From Nitrospirota bacterium (GTDB lineage Bacteria > JACPQY01), in the NCBI GenBank assembly GCA_016180645.1, contig JACPAV010000002.1, positions 62,001 to 126,000 of the forward strand: a stretch of DNA of 64,000 bases, in the 5' to 3' direction. The notes beneath the pieces were generated by a model, which was not told the DNA's origin, ran no database searches, and saw nothing but the letters and a program-made list of their open reading frames with translations. Numbering within the stretch: position 1 is the stretch's first letter; each line of letters begins with the position of its first letter. The translations under genes were made by a program, and so were the position numbers. This document shows, in pieces, positions 33,747-42,428 of this stretch.

Positions 33747-36355
33747 TATTCCAGCCCTACCGGTCCTAGGAAGAAAAACGGCCCTGCCTCAAAGTCAAGA
33801 TTCAATAGAGAGGCCGGAGCGGCCACCAGAGTCTTGAGGAAGCTGCGCAACGCCTTCGGACGCGGCCACTCCACCACGCGAAGATCCGCATCCTCCGGGA
33901 TTCCGGCCTTTTCACGCGCCAGATCCAGGCTTTCGAGCAGTCCCCCCTCCCGGTCCACGAGCCCGCGCTCGCGGGCCTGCCGCCCCGTCCACACCCGGCC
34001 CCCGGCCAAACCTTCCAGCGCCCCGGCTTCGAGGCCGCGGCCCTCCCGAACTTTGTCCAGAAATACCCCGTACCACGCATCCACGCCCTTCTGAACCTCC
34101 TTCACCTGCTCCGGCGTGAGAAGCGTCACATCCGACTCGACATCGGCATGACGCCCCCGCTTGAGAATCTGCTTTGTGATGCCCAATTTCTCATACAATC
34201 CCTTGAGCACGAACTTCCCGTAGAACACTCCGATGGATCCGGTGATCGTCGCGCCGTCCGCGAGGACCGGCCGGGCGCCCATCGACAAATAGTACGCACC
34301 GGACGCACCAACGCTCCCCATGGAGACGACCACCGGCTTTTTCTGCGAAAGCCGCCGAACCGCCGCCCAGATCTGATCGGAGGCGAAAACATCCCCTCCG
34401 GGACTGTTCACGCGGAGCACCACCGCCCGCACGCTCCTCGCGCCTTCCAATCTCCGGAGCACCGCCACCATCGAATCCGCGAAGGTCGCCGCCGATGTGA
34501 AGAACGGGAATCTCCCTCCTTCGCCTCGGGCCAAGACTCCTGAGACATAAACCACGGCGATGGTTTCCGGGGCGGCCCAACTTTCGCCCGATTCGTACTC
34601 CGCCTTCACCCGGGCTTCATCCCAAACGCGCGATCGGCTTCCGACACCCTGCCGCACCTGCTGCTGGGCCTCCTCCCATGTGGACGTCCCGTCGACAAGA
34701 CCTTCGTCCACGGCCTCCTGCGCGCTCAGAAAACCCCGGTCCACCAACGCTGCGACTTTTTCGCGGGACAGCCTTCGCCCCTCGGCAATTCCCTCCACCA
34801 TCTGGTCGAACAGGTCCCCCAGCATGGAGTCGAGGTTCTCCCTATGCTTGGGTGAAAACTCCTTTTCGGTGAACTGTTCCGGCGCCCCTTTGTATTCGCC
34901 CGCGCGCACGAACTGGGGCACCACGCCCAGCCAGTCCAACGTGCCCTTGAAAAACATCCCTTCGATTTTCAATCCCAGTAGCTCCAAGTGCCCGTGGGGA
35001 TAGAGGAGGATTCGGTCCGCCGCCGTCGCCAGGTAGTACTCCTTCAAGGCGAACGCTTCGAGATACGCCACGACGGTCTTCCCTTTCTTCCTCAGCGCTC
35101 CCATGAGCGAGCGGATTTCCTGTAGCCGCCCCAGGTCCACGTTGAGGGAGCGAATTCGGAGAAGTACAGTGTGGACTTCCTCATTCTCCGCCAAGCGCCT
35201 GATCCGCGCCGCGAACTCGAGAAAATGGTCCCGTTCATCGAAGAGAAACGAGACCGCGCGCTGGTCGGGCAGTTCGGAGGGGACGAGAATCTCCGCCACC
35301 GCATTCTTCTCAAAGAGGGAATCCTCATGGGCCGCGCCGTGCAGATGGAGCATCGCCAACGCGGGAGTGATCGCCGTCTCGGAACCTCCCGGACCCGAGG
35401 CGGCCGTCGCCATCGCCTGGTAGCCGACACGCGCATGACGGGTCTTCAGAAGAAAACCCAACAACATGGTCTTGCGTTCAAGACCGTCGTCCGTTCGGAA
35501 TCCGGATTGGAGATGCACTCCGGGCTTGAGAACCTGGTCCCAGCCGAGGTCGAGGACCCCGATCGACGACCGTGCACCCTTCACGCCGGTGAACATCTGT
35601 TGCCAATCCGCCGTCACCGTGGTGAGGCTCTTGAAGGGCCGGACCCCCACGCCGATCCTAGGGCTGACCTCGATCGGTTGTTTCGGGTACTCGTCTTTCG
35701 TGTTGGCAAGCCTGAAGTTTGAATCGGCGCGATCGATCGGGACCAACCCCCGGCCGTTCTGACTGCCGAGGTTATAAAGCGCGAGGCCGACGGACACACG
35801 AGGCGCGCGGTAGAGGACACCCAAGTCCACCAACCCCAATCGATCAAGGCCATGGCCGGTCCCGCCGTCCACGGCATGGAACGACAAGCCATAGTGAAAC
35901 CGATTGGCTCCGAAGCCAAGACCGATTGAACCTTTGATCAATGAGTTGGGCAAGTCCCCCGAGGATCCGGTTTCGGGCGCCCCCCCCTCCTCCGGCTGAG
36001 AAACTTCAGTTCCACCGCCAGGCAGATCCGCCGTCGATCTGTCCATCCTCTGCGCGGAAACTCCCAGGGGACCGCTGTGCATCAGGAGACCGAACCGATT
36101 CCCTCCGCCCTCCGCGGGTGGCCGATTATAGAAGAAGGATGTATTCCATCCCGGCCCCACGCCCAGGCCCGCCGGGTTCATTTCGAGGAGATTCGACGCC
36201 TCCGGATAGGCCACCGACGCGGGGAAAAACATCGCGCCCTCACTCCGGGGATCCAGCGGAGCTGCCCGCACGGGCACCGTGATGAGTGAACAGTGAAGTG
36301 TGATGAGAAAAATCAGGATCCGCAATTCTCGCCGGGGTTTCACTTCACTCTTCAC
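33746..36355 (-). CDS. signal peptide peptidase SppA-type serine protease with N-terminal outer-membrane-like domain
   Basis: 869 residues, compared with about 600 for E. coli SppA. A signal peptide (ILIFLITLHCSLITVPVRA) is partly encoded by heptamers. Residues 32-330 look like a PorV/UPF0164-type beta-barrel module (ASVAYPEASNLLEMNPAGLGVGPGWNTSFF, GLGFGANRFHYGLSFHAVDGG, VGLALYNLGSQNGRG). Residues 345-860 are a tandem SppA module. The putative Lys lies in RAGEYKGAPEQF (equivalent to the E. coli VGTYKSAVEP lysine), and the nucleophile Ser in VSMGSVGASGAYYLS, with RVNSPGGDVFASDQ. It probably cleaves peptides in the periplasm or near the outer membrane. The fusion is notable; similar long SppA proteins are known in myxobacteria, as far as I recall. 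Confidence 0.85.
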   Translation of the reverse strand: MKSEVKPRRELRILIFLITLHCSLITVPVRAAPLDPRSEGAMFFPASVAYPEASNLLEMNPAGLGVGPGWNTSFFYNRPPAEGGGNRFGLLMHSGPLGVSAQRMDRSTADLPGGGTEVSQPEEGGAPETGSSGDLPNSLIKGSIGLGFGANRFHYGLSFHAVDGGTGHGLDRLGLVDLGVLYRAPRVSVGLALYNLGSQNGRGLVPIDRADSNFRLANTKDEYPKQPIEVSPRIGVGVRPFKSLTTVTADWQQMFTGVKGARSSIGVLDLGWDQVLKPGVHLQSGFRTDDGLERKTMLLGFLLKTRHARVGYQAMATAASGPGGSETAITPALAMLHLHGAAHEDSLFEKNAVAEILVPSELPDQRAVSFLFDERDHFLEFAARIRRLAENEEVHTVLLRIRSLNVDLGRLQEIRSLMGALRKKGKTVVAYLEAFALKEYYLATAADRILLYPHGHLELLGLKIEGMFFKGTLDWLGVVPQFVRAGEYKGAPEQFTEKEFSPKHRENLDSMLGDLFDQMVEGIAEGRRLSREKVAALVDRGFLSAQEAVDEGLVDGTSTWEEAQQQVRQGVGSRSRVWDEARVKAEYESGESWAAPETIAVVYVSGVLARGEGGRFPFFTSAATFADSMVAVLRRLEGARSVRAVVLRVNSPGGDVFASDQIWAAVRRLSQKKPVVVSMGSVGASGAYYLSMGARPVLADGATITGSIGVFYGKFVLKGLYEKLGITKQILKRGRHADVESDVTLLTPEQVKEVQKGVDAWYGVFLDKVREGRGLEAGALEGLAGGRVWTGRQARERGLVDREGGLLESLDLAREKAGIPEDADLRVVEWPRPKALRSFLKTLVAAPASLLNLDFEAGPFFFLGPVGLE
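36280..36307. repeat. heptamers within the SppA-type signal peptide codons
   Basis: Units such as TGAGTGA, ACAGTGA and AGTGTGA encode LITLHCSLITV in the signal peptide. Related words continue in the 5' leader to 36366. Confidence 0.6.
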
Positions 36356-36372
36356 CCATCACTCCTCACAAC

Positions 36373-37140
36373 CTACAGCGCCCTCGCCACGGTGACGGCC
36401 TCCACGCGAGCCGCCCCGGCAGCCTTCAACGTCCTCGCGCACTCCGAGAGCGTGGCGCCCGTCGTCATCACGTCGTCCACCATCAATATCCGCCGACCGT
36501 CGAAACGACCACGCTCCGCTTGGAAGGCCCCGCGCAGGCTGCGCTCCCGTTCTTCGCGAGGGAGGGAGGATTGCGGCGGGGTTCGTCGGACCTTTCTCAA
36601 CCCGGTTCGCTCCACCCGGACTCCAACGGCTCGGGAAAGTTCTTCGGCCAGGAGGGCCGTCTGGTTGTACCCCCGCTCGATCAGCTTGAATCGATGCAGG
36701 GGAACCGGCACGATCGCGTCGAGGCGGCGCGGAGCCTCCGAGAGAATGTCGCTCTCCGTCAACAGCGTCTCGGAAAAGAAGAATCGCAGCCCGCTCCTGC
36801 CGTGGAACTTGAAATCAAGTATGGCGGACTGCACCGGTTCTTCGTAGACGAAAACAGATCGGACCCGGTCAAAGTGCGGTGGATCCTTCAGGCATCTCAT
36901 GCACCGATGTTCGGCCGATGCGCTGTCCGGAAAAGGCTGCCCGCACTGGATACACCTTGGCTCCGGCACGTGCCGCATGGCCGCGGTGCAGGTCGGACAG
37001 ATCCCGCCGCCGGAGTCCGCTTCGAGCAGCATCACGCAGACACCGCAACGCGGTGGGAAAAACAGGGCAATCAGGCTCCGCACCGATCGATCGACGCCTC
37101 CCCAGACTCCGGCGCGGGGGACCACAACCCCAAGTTCCAT
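36373..37140 (-). CDS. comF: ComF family phosphoribosyltransferase-like protein
   Basis: 255 residues. An N-terminal Cys-rich zinc-finger-like region (CGVCVMLL, CPTC, CIQCGQPF, CMRCL) is followed by a type I PRTase domain: VPVPLHRFKLIERGYNQTALLAEEL and the PRPP loop ILMVDDVMTTGATLSEC. ComFC-type proteins assist single-strand DNA handling during natural transformation in several bacteria. No other competence genes are visible nearby, so function here is inferred from family only. Confidence 0.92.
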   Translation of the reverse strand: MELGVVVPRAGVWGGVDRSVRSLIALFFPPRCGVCVMLLEADSGGGICPTCTAAMRHVPEPRCIQCGQPFPDSASAEHRCMRCLKDPPHFDRVRSVFVYEEPVQSAILDFKFHGRSGLRFFFSETLLTESDILSEAPRRLDAIVPVPLHRFKLIERGYNQTALLAEELSRAVGVRVERTGLRKVRRTPPQSSLPREERERSLRGAFQAERGRFDGRRILMVDDVMTTGATLSECARTLKAAGAARVEAVTVARAL

Positions 37141-37222
37141 GCCGCAGTGTTACCAAATGGAGGAATGGCTGGCAAACGGCTCTCTGCCCGCCGTCCGATG
37201 TGACGGCACACAGCCTTTTTTG

Positions 37223-37251
37223 TTGACACGTTGAACAAAAGGAAGTAAACT
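37223..37251 (+). promoter_or_regulatory. sigma-70 promoter of the export operon
   Basis: Perfect TTGACA at 37223-37228, a 17-bp spacer and TAAACT at 37246-37251 (four of six -10 positions). The expected transcript start (about 37258) nearly coincides with the GTG at 37260, suggesting a leaderless or very short-leader mRNA for the PqqD-like gene. Confidence 0.75.
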
Positions 37252-37259
37252 TAGAAAAT

Positions 37260-37538
37260 GTGAAGGGCTCTAAGCTCGGAAAAATCTCCTATCATCCAGA
37301 GATTGCGTTCAGAATCATCGACGGCGAGGCGGTTGTCATCACTCCGAAAGATGGTGTGATGCACACACTCAACCACGTAGGCACCGCGCTCTGGAAGATG
37401 CTGGAAAAGAAACCGACAAGGAATGATCTCGTGGACTCACTTGTCGAGGCGTACGAAGTCACCCCCGCTGCGGCGAGGAAGGATGTCGATGGCTTCGTCG
37501 CGGAGTTGATGTCGAAAGGATTGGTGCTGGTGGAGTGA
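37260..37538 (+). CDS. PqqD-family peptide-binding protein
   Basis: 92 residues from a GTG. PqqD fold: HPEIAFRIIDGEAVVITPKD, MHTLNHVGTALWKMLE, ..DLVDSLVEAYEVTPAAARKDVDGFVAELMSKGLV. Members bind precursor peptides (RiPP recognition element) or appear in polysaccharide/peptidase clusters. There is no PQQ or radical-SAM gene here. It is the first gene of the export operon. A 12-22 residue precursor peptide could be encoded outside the visible ORFs, but I found none. Confidence 0.85.
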   Translation: MKGSKLGKISYHPEIAFRIIDGEAVVITPKDGVMHTLNHVGTALWKMLEKKPTRNDLVDSLVEAYEVTPAAARKDVDGFVAELMSKGLVLVE

Positions 37539-37667
37539 CGAGGCAATCGTGTGCGTATCGATTCCTTTCCTCGCCCTTGGAGCGATGCGGAAAGGACGAT
37601 TGAGGGCGCAGATGGGTCGACGACAGGCGGCGGATCCTCGCCGCAATCGGGAGCAGGGCTAGGCCCC

Positions 37668-38489
37668 ATGTACAAAGACTACTGGGGTTTCAAGTTCTAC
37701 CCCTTTGAGAACGTGGTGGACCCGAAACTGTTCTTCCGGTCCAGCGTGCATCAAGAAGCCCTCATCCGGATCATGTATGCCATCAAGAACAACAAAGGCA
37801 TCGGAGTCCTTTCCGGCGAGGTGGGGAGCGGCAAGACCACGATTATCAGCTACGTGTGCGCCCTGATCGCCCGCTACGGGTACCAGATCATCAATTTTGA
37901 GGCACCCCTCTTCAGACGATGGGAATTCTACAAGGAGGTCGTCAATCAATTCGGGGCGGCGGTCCCGGTGGCGGCCGGCGGAAACGTCAGCCAGGTGGCC
38001 ATCATCGAGCAACTGCGGGATATCCTCCTGCGCCAAGTCCGCAACGGCGCGGGATCCGTCGTCTTCATCGATGAGATTCAGCTCGTGGAGGACGAAGGCG
38101 TCTTCGAAGAGATTCGGCTGCTCTCCAACTTGGTCTCGAACGGCCGGAACCTCGTCACGCAGATTCTCGTCGGACAGCCCCAGGTTCTCAAAAAGCTCGA
38201 GAGCATGCCCAATTTCCAGCAGCGCGTCGCCATTAACTACCATCTCACGCCGCTCAGTCACGGCGAAACGCTTCGCTACGTCCTCCACCGCATTGAGAAG
38301 GCCGGTGGCAAGGAAGAAATTCTGGACAAGCCTTGTTATGACCTGATCTTCCAGTACTCCCAGGGTCTCCCGCGCGTCATCAATACGCTGTGCGACCTCT
38401 CGTTGCTGGTCGCCGCGGGGGTGAAGGCGAAAAGCGTGGCCCCCGAGGTGGTGGACAAGATCGCATTCGACCAGGGGTTCAGGAAGTAG
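37668..38489 (+). CDS. ExeA/GspA-type AAA ATPase, PEP-CTERM-locus-like secretion ATPase
   Basis: About 273 residues from MYKDYWGFKFYPFENVVDP, the usual start of this family; an upstream in-frame GTG at 37551 would add 39 unconserved residues. Walker A GEVGSGKTT (residues 47-55), Walker B VVFIDEIQ (about 138), sensor region LVGQPQVLKKL and arginine-finger-type FQQRVAINYHLTPL. Related ATPases (ExeA, MshM, and the 'PEP-CTERM locus ATPase' subfamily) energise envelope assembly or export. Its gene abuts the HD-GYP gene directly. Confidence 0.85.
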   Translation: MYKDYWGFKFYPFENVVDPKLFFRSSVHQEALIRIMYAIKNNKGIGVLSGEVGSGKTTIISYVCALIARYGYQIINFEAPLFRRWEFYKEVVNQFGAAVPVAAGGNVSQVAIIEQLRDILLRQVRNGAGSVVFIDEIQLVEDEGVFEEIRLLSNLVSNGRNLVTQILVGQPQVLKKLESMPNFQQRVAINYHLTPLSHGETLRYVLHRIEKAGGKEEILDKPCYDLIFQYSQGLPRVINTLCDLSLLVAAGVKAKSVAPEVVDKIAFDQGFRK

Positions 38490-39722
38490 ATGGTCTCGAA
38501 GGACATCCCCTTGGACGCCGACTTGGAAGAACGGCCCTCCGCTCCCGGCGAGGGCCTTCGCTTCAGCGAGTTTTTCGAAGATCCCTTCGCGCAGATGAAG
38601 GAGATGCCGCCCAAGCCGGCCCCCCCCGCCGACCTTCGTCATGCTCCCCCCCCCCGACGGGACTCCAAGGTCCTCCCCTTCGAGGAGGTGGCGGAGGCGA
38701 AACCCGAAAAAGACGAAAAAGCCAAGGGGGACGAGGCGGCGGAGATGAAGATCGCGCAGATTACGGTCGCCAAGCAGTACCAGTCTCTCCGCAAGCAGCT
38801 CCACCGATTCTTCCAGGAAGTGGAGGAGAAGGGCGCAATCGTGGACATGGATGGCATCATCGCTCCGCTCACGGAAATTATGGCTCACCTCCAAGATCAC
38901 GAGGACTTCTATGTATACAGGGTCTTCTCCGTCTCCAAGGGGGACTACGAGGCCGACCCCCTGCTGTATCACTCGATTGACGTGAGTCTCCTCTCGGCAG
39001 TTCTGGCCTCTAGCCTGGGTTTTGCCTCCGCCGCCCAGATGCTCGAAATCGCCCTGAGCGCAATTCTGGCGGATGTGGGCATGTTGATTACGTGCAAGGA
39101 TCTCTGGTCCAAAACTGAAACCCTGACCGAAGAGGACCTGTCCAGACTGCATGAACATCCCATCGCCAGCTTCAAGCTCTTGAAACCCGTCAAGGGGCGC
39201 TTCCATTTTCTGGATCTCGTGGTCCTTCAAATTCACGAGCGGGAAGATGGAAGCGGGTATCCCAACCGCCTCACGTCGGCGCAAATCCATCCGTTCGCCA
39301 AGATCATCGGTCTGTGCGATATGGTCGAAAGCCTTACACATCCCCGCAGTTGGCGCGATGCGCACACGCCCTATGACATGGTGAAAATCCTGCTGGCCGA
39401 GGGAAGGAAGTTGTTCGATCCCAAGATTCTCAAGCGGTTCCTGCAGCGGATCACGCCCTTCCCACCGGGAACCCTCGTCCAACTCAACACCGGAGAGTTC
39501 GGCCACGTCATCCGGGTGAACCGCGACAATCCGCTCAGACCCGTCATTCACATCGGAGGAACCAAGCGCGGTGACGCCGGAATCGATCTCAAGAAATCCC
39601 CGTTGCTCTACGTCGTCAAATCGTTCAAGCCGGGAGAACCCCTGCCGGCCGCCAAACCCGCCGCTACCGCGGCGCCAGGATCTGATGTCGATTCATCTCG
39701 CCGTCCCCGGAGCATTGCGTAG
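38490..39722 (+). CDS. degenerate HD-GYP domain protein
   Basis: 410 residues. Residues 1-110 are a low-complexity Pro/Lys/Glu-rich linker containing C8 and C10 runs. Residues 150-320 form an HD-GYP-like helical domain. It keeps HSIDVSLL, HEHPIASFKLL, HEREDGSGYP and IIGLCDMVESL, but HDIGK reads ADVGM and the HHE of the family reads IHE. Two metal-ligand histidines are therefore missing, and phosphodiesterase activity against c-di-GMP is doubtful. A C-terminal beta region (PPGTLVQLNTGEFGHVIRV) is common after HD-GYP domains. The final residues are encoded by the first unit of a tandem array. It probably acts as a c-di-GMP-linked or structural regulator of the export genes. Confidence 0.78.
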   Translation: MVSKDIPLDADLEERPSAPGEGLRFSEFFEDPFAQMKEMPPKPAPPADLRHAPPPRRDSKVLPFEEVAEAKPEKDEKAKGDEAAEMKIAQITVAKQYQSLRKQLHRFFQEVEEKGAIVDMDGIIAPLTEIMAHLQDHEDFYVYRVFSVSKGDYEADPLLYHSIDVSLLSAVLASSLGFASAAQMLEIALSAILADVGMLITCKDLWSKTETLTEEDLSRLHEHPIASFKLLKPVKGRFHFLDLVVLQIHEREDGSGYPNRLTSAQIHPFAKIIGLCDMVESLTHPRSWRDAHTPYDMVKILLAEGRKLFDPKILKRFLQRITPFPPGTLVQLNTGEFGHVIRVNRDNPLRPVIHIGGTKRGDAGIDLKKSPLLYVVKSFKPGEPLPAAKPAATAAPGSDVDSSRRPRSIA

Positions 39723-39851
39723 GGGGCGGCGCCAGGATCTCATGTTGATTCATCTCGCCGTCCCCGAAGCGAAGCGGAGTGGGGCGGCGCCAGGATCTCA
39801 TGTTGATTCATCTCGCCGTCCCCGAAGCGAAGCGGAGTGGGACGGCGCCCT
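39671..39851. repeat. tandem array of 57-58 bp units
   Basis: Units start at GGCGCC: 39671, 39728, 39786, with a truncated fourth at 39844. Spacings are 57, 58 and 58 bp. Each unit holds an imperfect hairpin (CGCCGTCCCC ... GGGGCGGCG). The first unit encodes the last residues of the HD-GYP protein; the other two lie in the gap before the fusion gene. Confidence 0.9.
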
Positions 39852-39898
39852 GATGTTTCAGCAAGGATGCACTCTTCGTCCATGCAAGGAGGTGGGAA

Positions 39899-42415
39899 AT
39901 GACTGAATATCCCCGATTGCGCATGATGCTCGCCGCGCTCCTTTTTGCGGCGTGCGCGAAACAACCGCTGATCAAAAAAGACGCCCCCGGATGGTCCCTC
40001 GTGCGGGGCATTTTCGAGACGAACGGTTTCTTCCGCGATGTGGCCGTCGGCGACGTCAACAACGATGGGTATCTGGACGTCATCGGAGGCAACTCCAAGG
40101 TGGGAGGCATCAACGTTTGGCTGAGCTCGGCGGAGGGATCCCGCCTGGACCTCTCCATGCTGATTCGGAAGAATCTGCTCGTGGACACGATTGAGATCGG
40201 CGATGTGAATAGCGATGGTTGGAACGACATCGTCGCCTCCCCCAGCGGCCGAGGGATCGAGGTCCTCCTCAACGGTCGGGACGGAACCTGGTATTCCGCC
40301 GGGATGCTGGCCCAAGGCGGTTCGTATTCCACCCTTCGAATGACGGACCTGAATGGCGACGGCGCGGTGGACCTTGTGGGATGCAACTTCCAATATCGCG
40401 ACCAAATCGCCGGGATCCAGGTGTGGTTGAATACCGGCAAGGGCAAGTTCGATACGGACACGGGCCCTCGCTCGGAAGGCCAGTGCCGAGATGTCATCGT
40501 CACCGACTTCGATGGAGACAACAAGCCGGACATCGTCGCCGCCTTCTGGGGCCCCACAAGCTCCGTGCGAATCTGGCGAGGAGACGGTCGAGGGGGCTGG
40601 TGGGCCTACCCCATGTCCCCCCAAATGAAGCAAGGCATCTGGAGTGTTGGGGTGGCCGACGTGGACAAGGACGGACTTAAGGATCTCCTCGTGGCGCTGT
40701 ATCCCAACAGGGGCGTCTCCGTGATCCGCAACAAAGGGGAGGACGGCTGGGAGAAACCCAAGCCGATCTTCAAACGGGGCAATTTCTGGAAGATCTGGGT
40801 CGGCGACCTCAATGGCAACGGCCAGCTGGACTTGGTGGGGGCCTCGCACACCGGAGCCGGCATGCAATGGTGGCAACAGGATGGATCGTGGCAGATTCAG
40901 GATGTCGGGCTTCCCATTCGAGGTGATTATTACGGCTTCCGGGTCGGCGATCTCAACGGCGATGGAACACCTGAGATCGTCGCCGCTTCCTACGGCGAAG
41001 GTATCCGCCTCTGGTCCACGGGGAACGCCGGAAAGCTTTTCGGTAGCGCGAAAACCGGAATACTCCCGGTGGGCACGACCCCTCTGGAATTGGATTCGAC
41101 GTCGGAAACCGGCAATTATCGCCGGGCGCCCCTCGAGACGACCATCGTCATCTACTTCGACCATTCCCAAATCGCCCTTTCGGCCCAGGCCAAATCCGCG
41201 CTCGAATACGTCGTGGCCTTCATCAAGAAACATCCGGGCGCCACGGTCGAATTGGTGGGCCACGCCGAGCCGGACGCGCAACTCCCACCCGCGATTGAGA
41301 ACTTGGAGAAACTCTCGCGGATCCGCGCCGAGTCCGTTGGAGATTATCTGTCCGAGCTGGGGGTGAACAAGAGCCTCATCACCTTCAGCGCGCTGGGCGA
41401 AACCGCTCCCCTCTCCCCCGTCCCAGAGGCCAATCGAGCTGTGGAAGTGGTCATCAAGCTGCCCGAAGCCGAGCTGCCACAGTCGGCGTCTCAGGCAGCC
41501 GCCGGAACCGAGATCCCGCCGCCACCGCGGTTTGTCGAAGAAAGGCCGTATGTCATCGGGCCGGGGGACGTTCTGGCGATCACACTTTGGCAGAGAGGCA
41601 AACCCGAAGCCTATGTCGTGAATGTCCGGTCCGATGGAACCATCTCCTTCCTTTTTCTTCGGGATGTCATGATCGCAGGCAATAGTGTGAAGGACGCCAT
41701 CGCCGCCCTCGAAAACGAATTGAAGCGATACTACAAGGAGCCGCTGGTCGATGTCGTCGTCAAAGAGTTCAACAGCCAGCGGGTTCTCGTGATCGGCGCC
41801 ATCGGAGGAACGACTGCTGCCGCGGGATCACGCGTCGTGCCGCTCTCCAAGCCCACCCGCATCGTGGAGGTAATCGCCGCCGCCGGGGGGCCGAACATCG
41901 ATGCGGATCTGAAAAACGTCTCCATCGCCAATCCGCAGGGGCAGACGCAGTACATCAACATGTTCCGGGTTCTCTTCGAAGGCGACCAATCCCAGAACAT
42001 CTACGTGTCGCCCGGAGAGGTCGTCTTCGTCCCCTCCCTGCAGCAGTCGGTCAACCGCATCTACGTATTCGGCGAAGTCCTGCAACCCGGCGCCTTTCCT
42101 CTTCGCGACGGGGCCACCATTCTGGATGTGATCGCGGATGCAGGGGGCTACTCCCTCCAAGCCAAAATCAGCGGCGTGGGAATCCTCAGGCCCGGCCTGG
42201 AGCGACCTGAAATTCTCACCGTCAACCTTGAACGATTGGTCAAGAAGGGAGACAGCACCCAGAATATTCCGATTCAAAACCGCGACATCATCTACGTGCC
42301 CCGACACGCCATCTACACGATCAACCAATGGGTGGCCGCGTACACTCAGTTGGCGGGAAGCGTCTTGCTTCCCTTGAACTTGGTGACCCAGATCAACGCC
42401 CTTCAGAAGCAGTGA
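39899..42415 (+). CDS. beta-propeller / OmpA-like / polysaccharide-export (Wza-type) three-part fusion lipoprotein
   Basis: 838 residues, with AGGAGG 7 bp before the ATG. Lipobox LLFAAC. Residues 35-370 contain seven FG-GAP/VCBS-like blades, each with a DxNxDGxxD calcium-type loop (GDVNNDGYLDVIGG, GDVNSDGWNDIVA, DLNGDGAVDLVG, DFDGDNKPDIVAA, DVDKDGLKDLLVA, DLNGNGQLDLVGA, DLNGDGTPEIVAA). Residues 410-520 are OmpA-C-like (TIVIYFDHSQIALSAQAKS, VELVGHAEPDAQLPPAI). Residues 545-830 are a polysaccharide-export domain (YVIGPGDVLAITLWQRG) plus SLBB repeats (VFGEVLQPGAFPL). It probably sits at the outer membrane as an export pore bound to peptidoglycan. This architecture is unusual in my knowledge. Confidence 0.88.
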   Translation: MTEYPRLRMMLAALLFAACAKQPLIKKDAPGWSLVRGIFETNGFFRDVAVGDVNNDGYLDVIGGNSKVGGINVWLSSAEGSRLDLSMLIRKNLLVDTIEIGDVNSDGWNDIVASPSGRGIEVLLNGRDGTWYSAGMLAQGGSYSTLRMTDLNGDGAVDLVGCNFQYRDQIAGIQVWLNTGKGKFDTDTGPRSEGQCRDVIVTDFDGDNKPDIVAAFWGPTSSVRIWRGDGRGGWWAYPMSPQMKQGIWSVGVADVDKDGLKDLLVALYPNRGVSVIRNKGEDGWEKPKPIFKRGNFWKIWVGDLNGNGQLDLVGASHTGAGMQWWQQDGSWQIQDVGLPIRGDYYGFRVGDLNGDGTPEIVAASYGEGIRLWSTGNAGKLFGSAKTGILPVGTTPLELDSTSETGNYRRAPLETTIVIYFDHSQIALSAQAKSALEYVVAFIKKHPGATVELVGHAEPDAQLPPAIENLEKLSRIRAESVGDYLSELGVNKSLITFSALGETAPLSPVPEANRAVEVVIKLPEAELPQSASQAAAGTEIPPPPRFVEERPYVIGPGDVLAITLWQRGKPEAYVVNVRSDGTISFLFLRDVMIAGNSVKDAIAALENELKRYYKEPLVDVVVKEFNSQRVLVIGAIGGTTAAAGSRVVPLSKPTRIVEVIAAAGGPNIDADLKNVSIANPQGQTQYINMFRVLFEGDQSQNIYVSPGEVVFVPSLQQSVNRIYVFGEVLQPGAFPLRDGATILDVIADAGGYSLQAKISGVGILRPGLERPEILTVNLERLVKKGDSTQNIPIQNRDIIYVPRHAIYTINQWVAAYTQLAGSVLLPLNLVTQINALQKQ

Positions 42416-42428
42416 GAGGAGAGCCCGG

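Noticed and set aside
37659-39551. 630-codon minus-strand frame opposite the ATPase and HD-GYP genes
   Set aside because: It spans two real genes on the opposite strand and contains no recognisable domains.
39671-39851. CRISPR array
   Set aside because: Units are 57-58 bp and adjoin directly with no variable spacers, and no cas genes are nearby.
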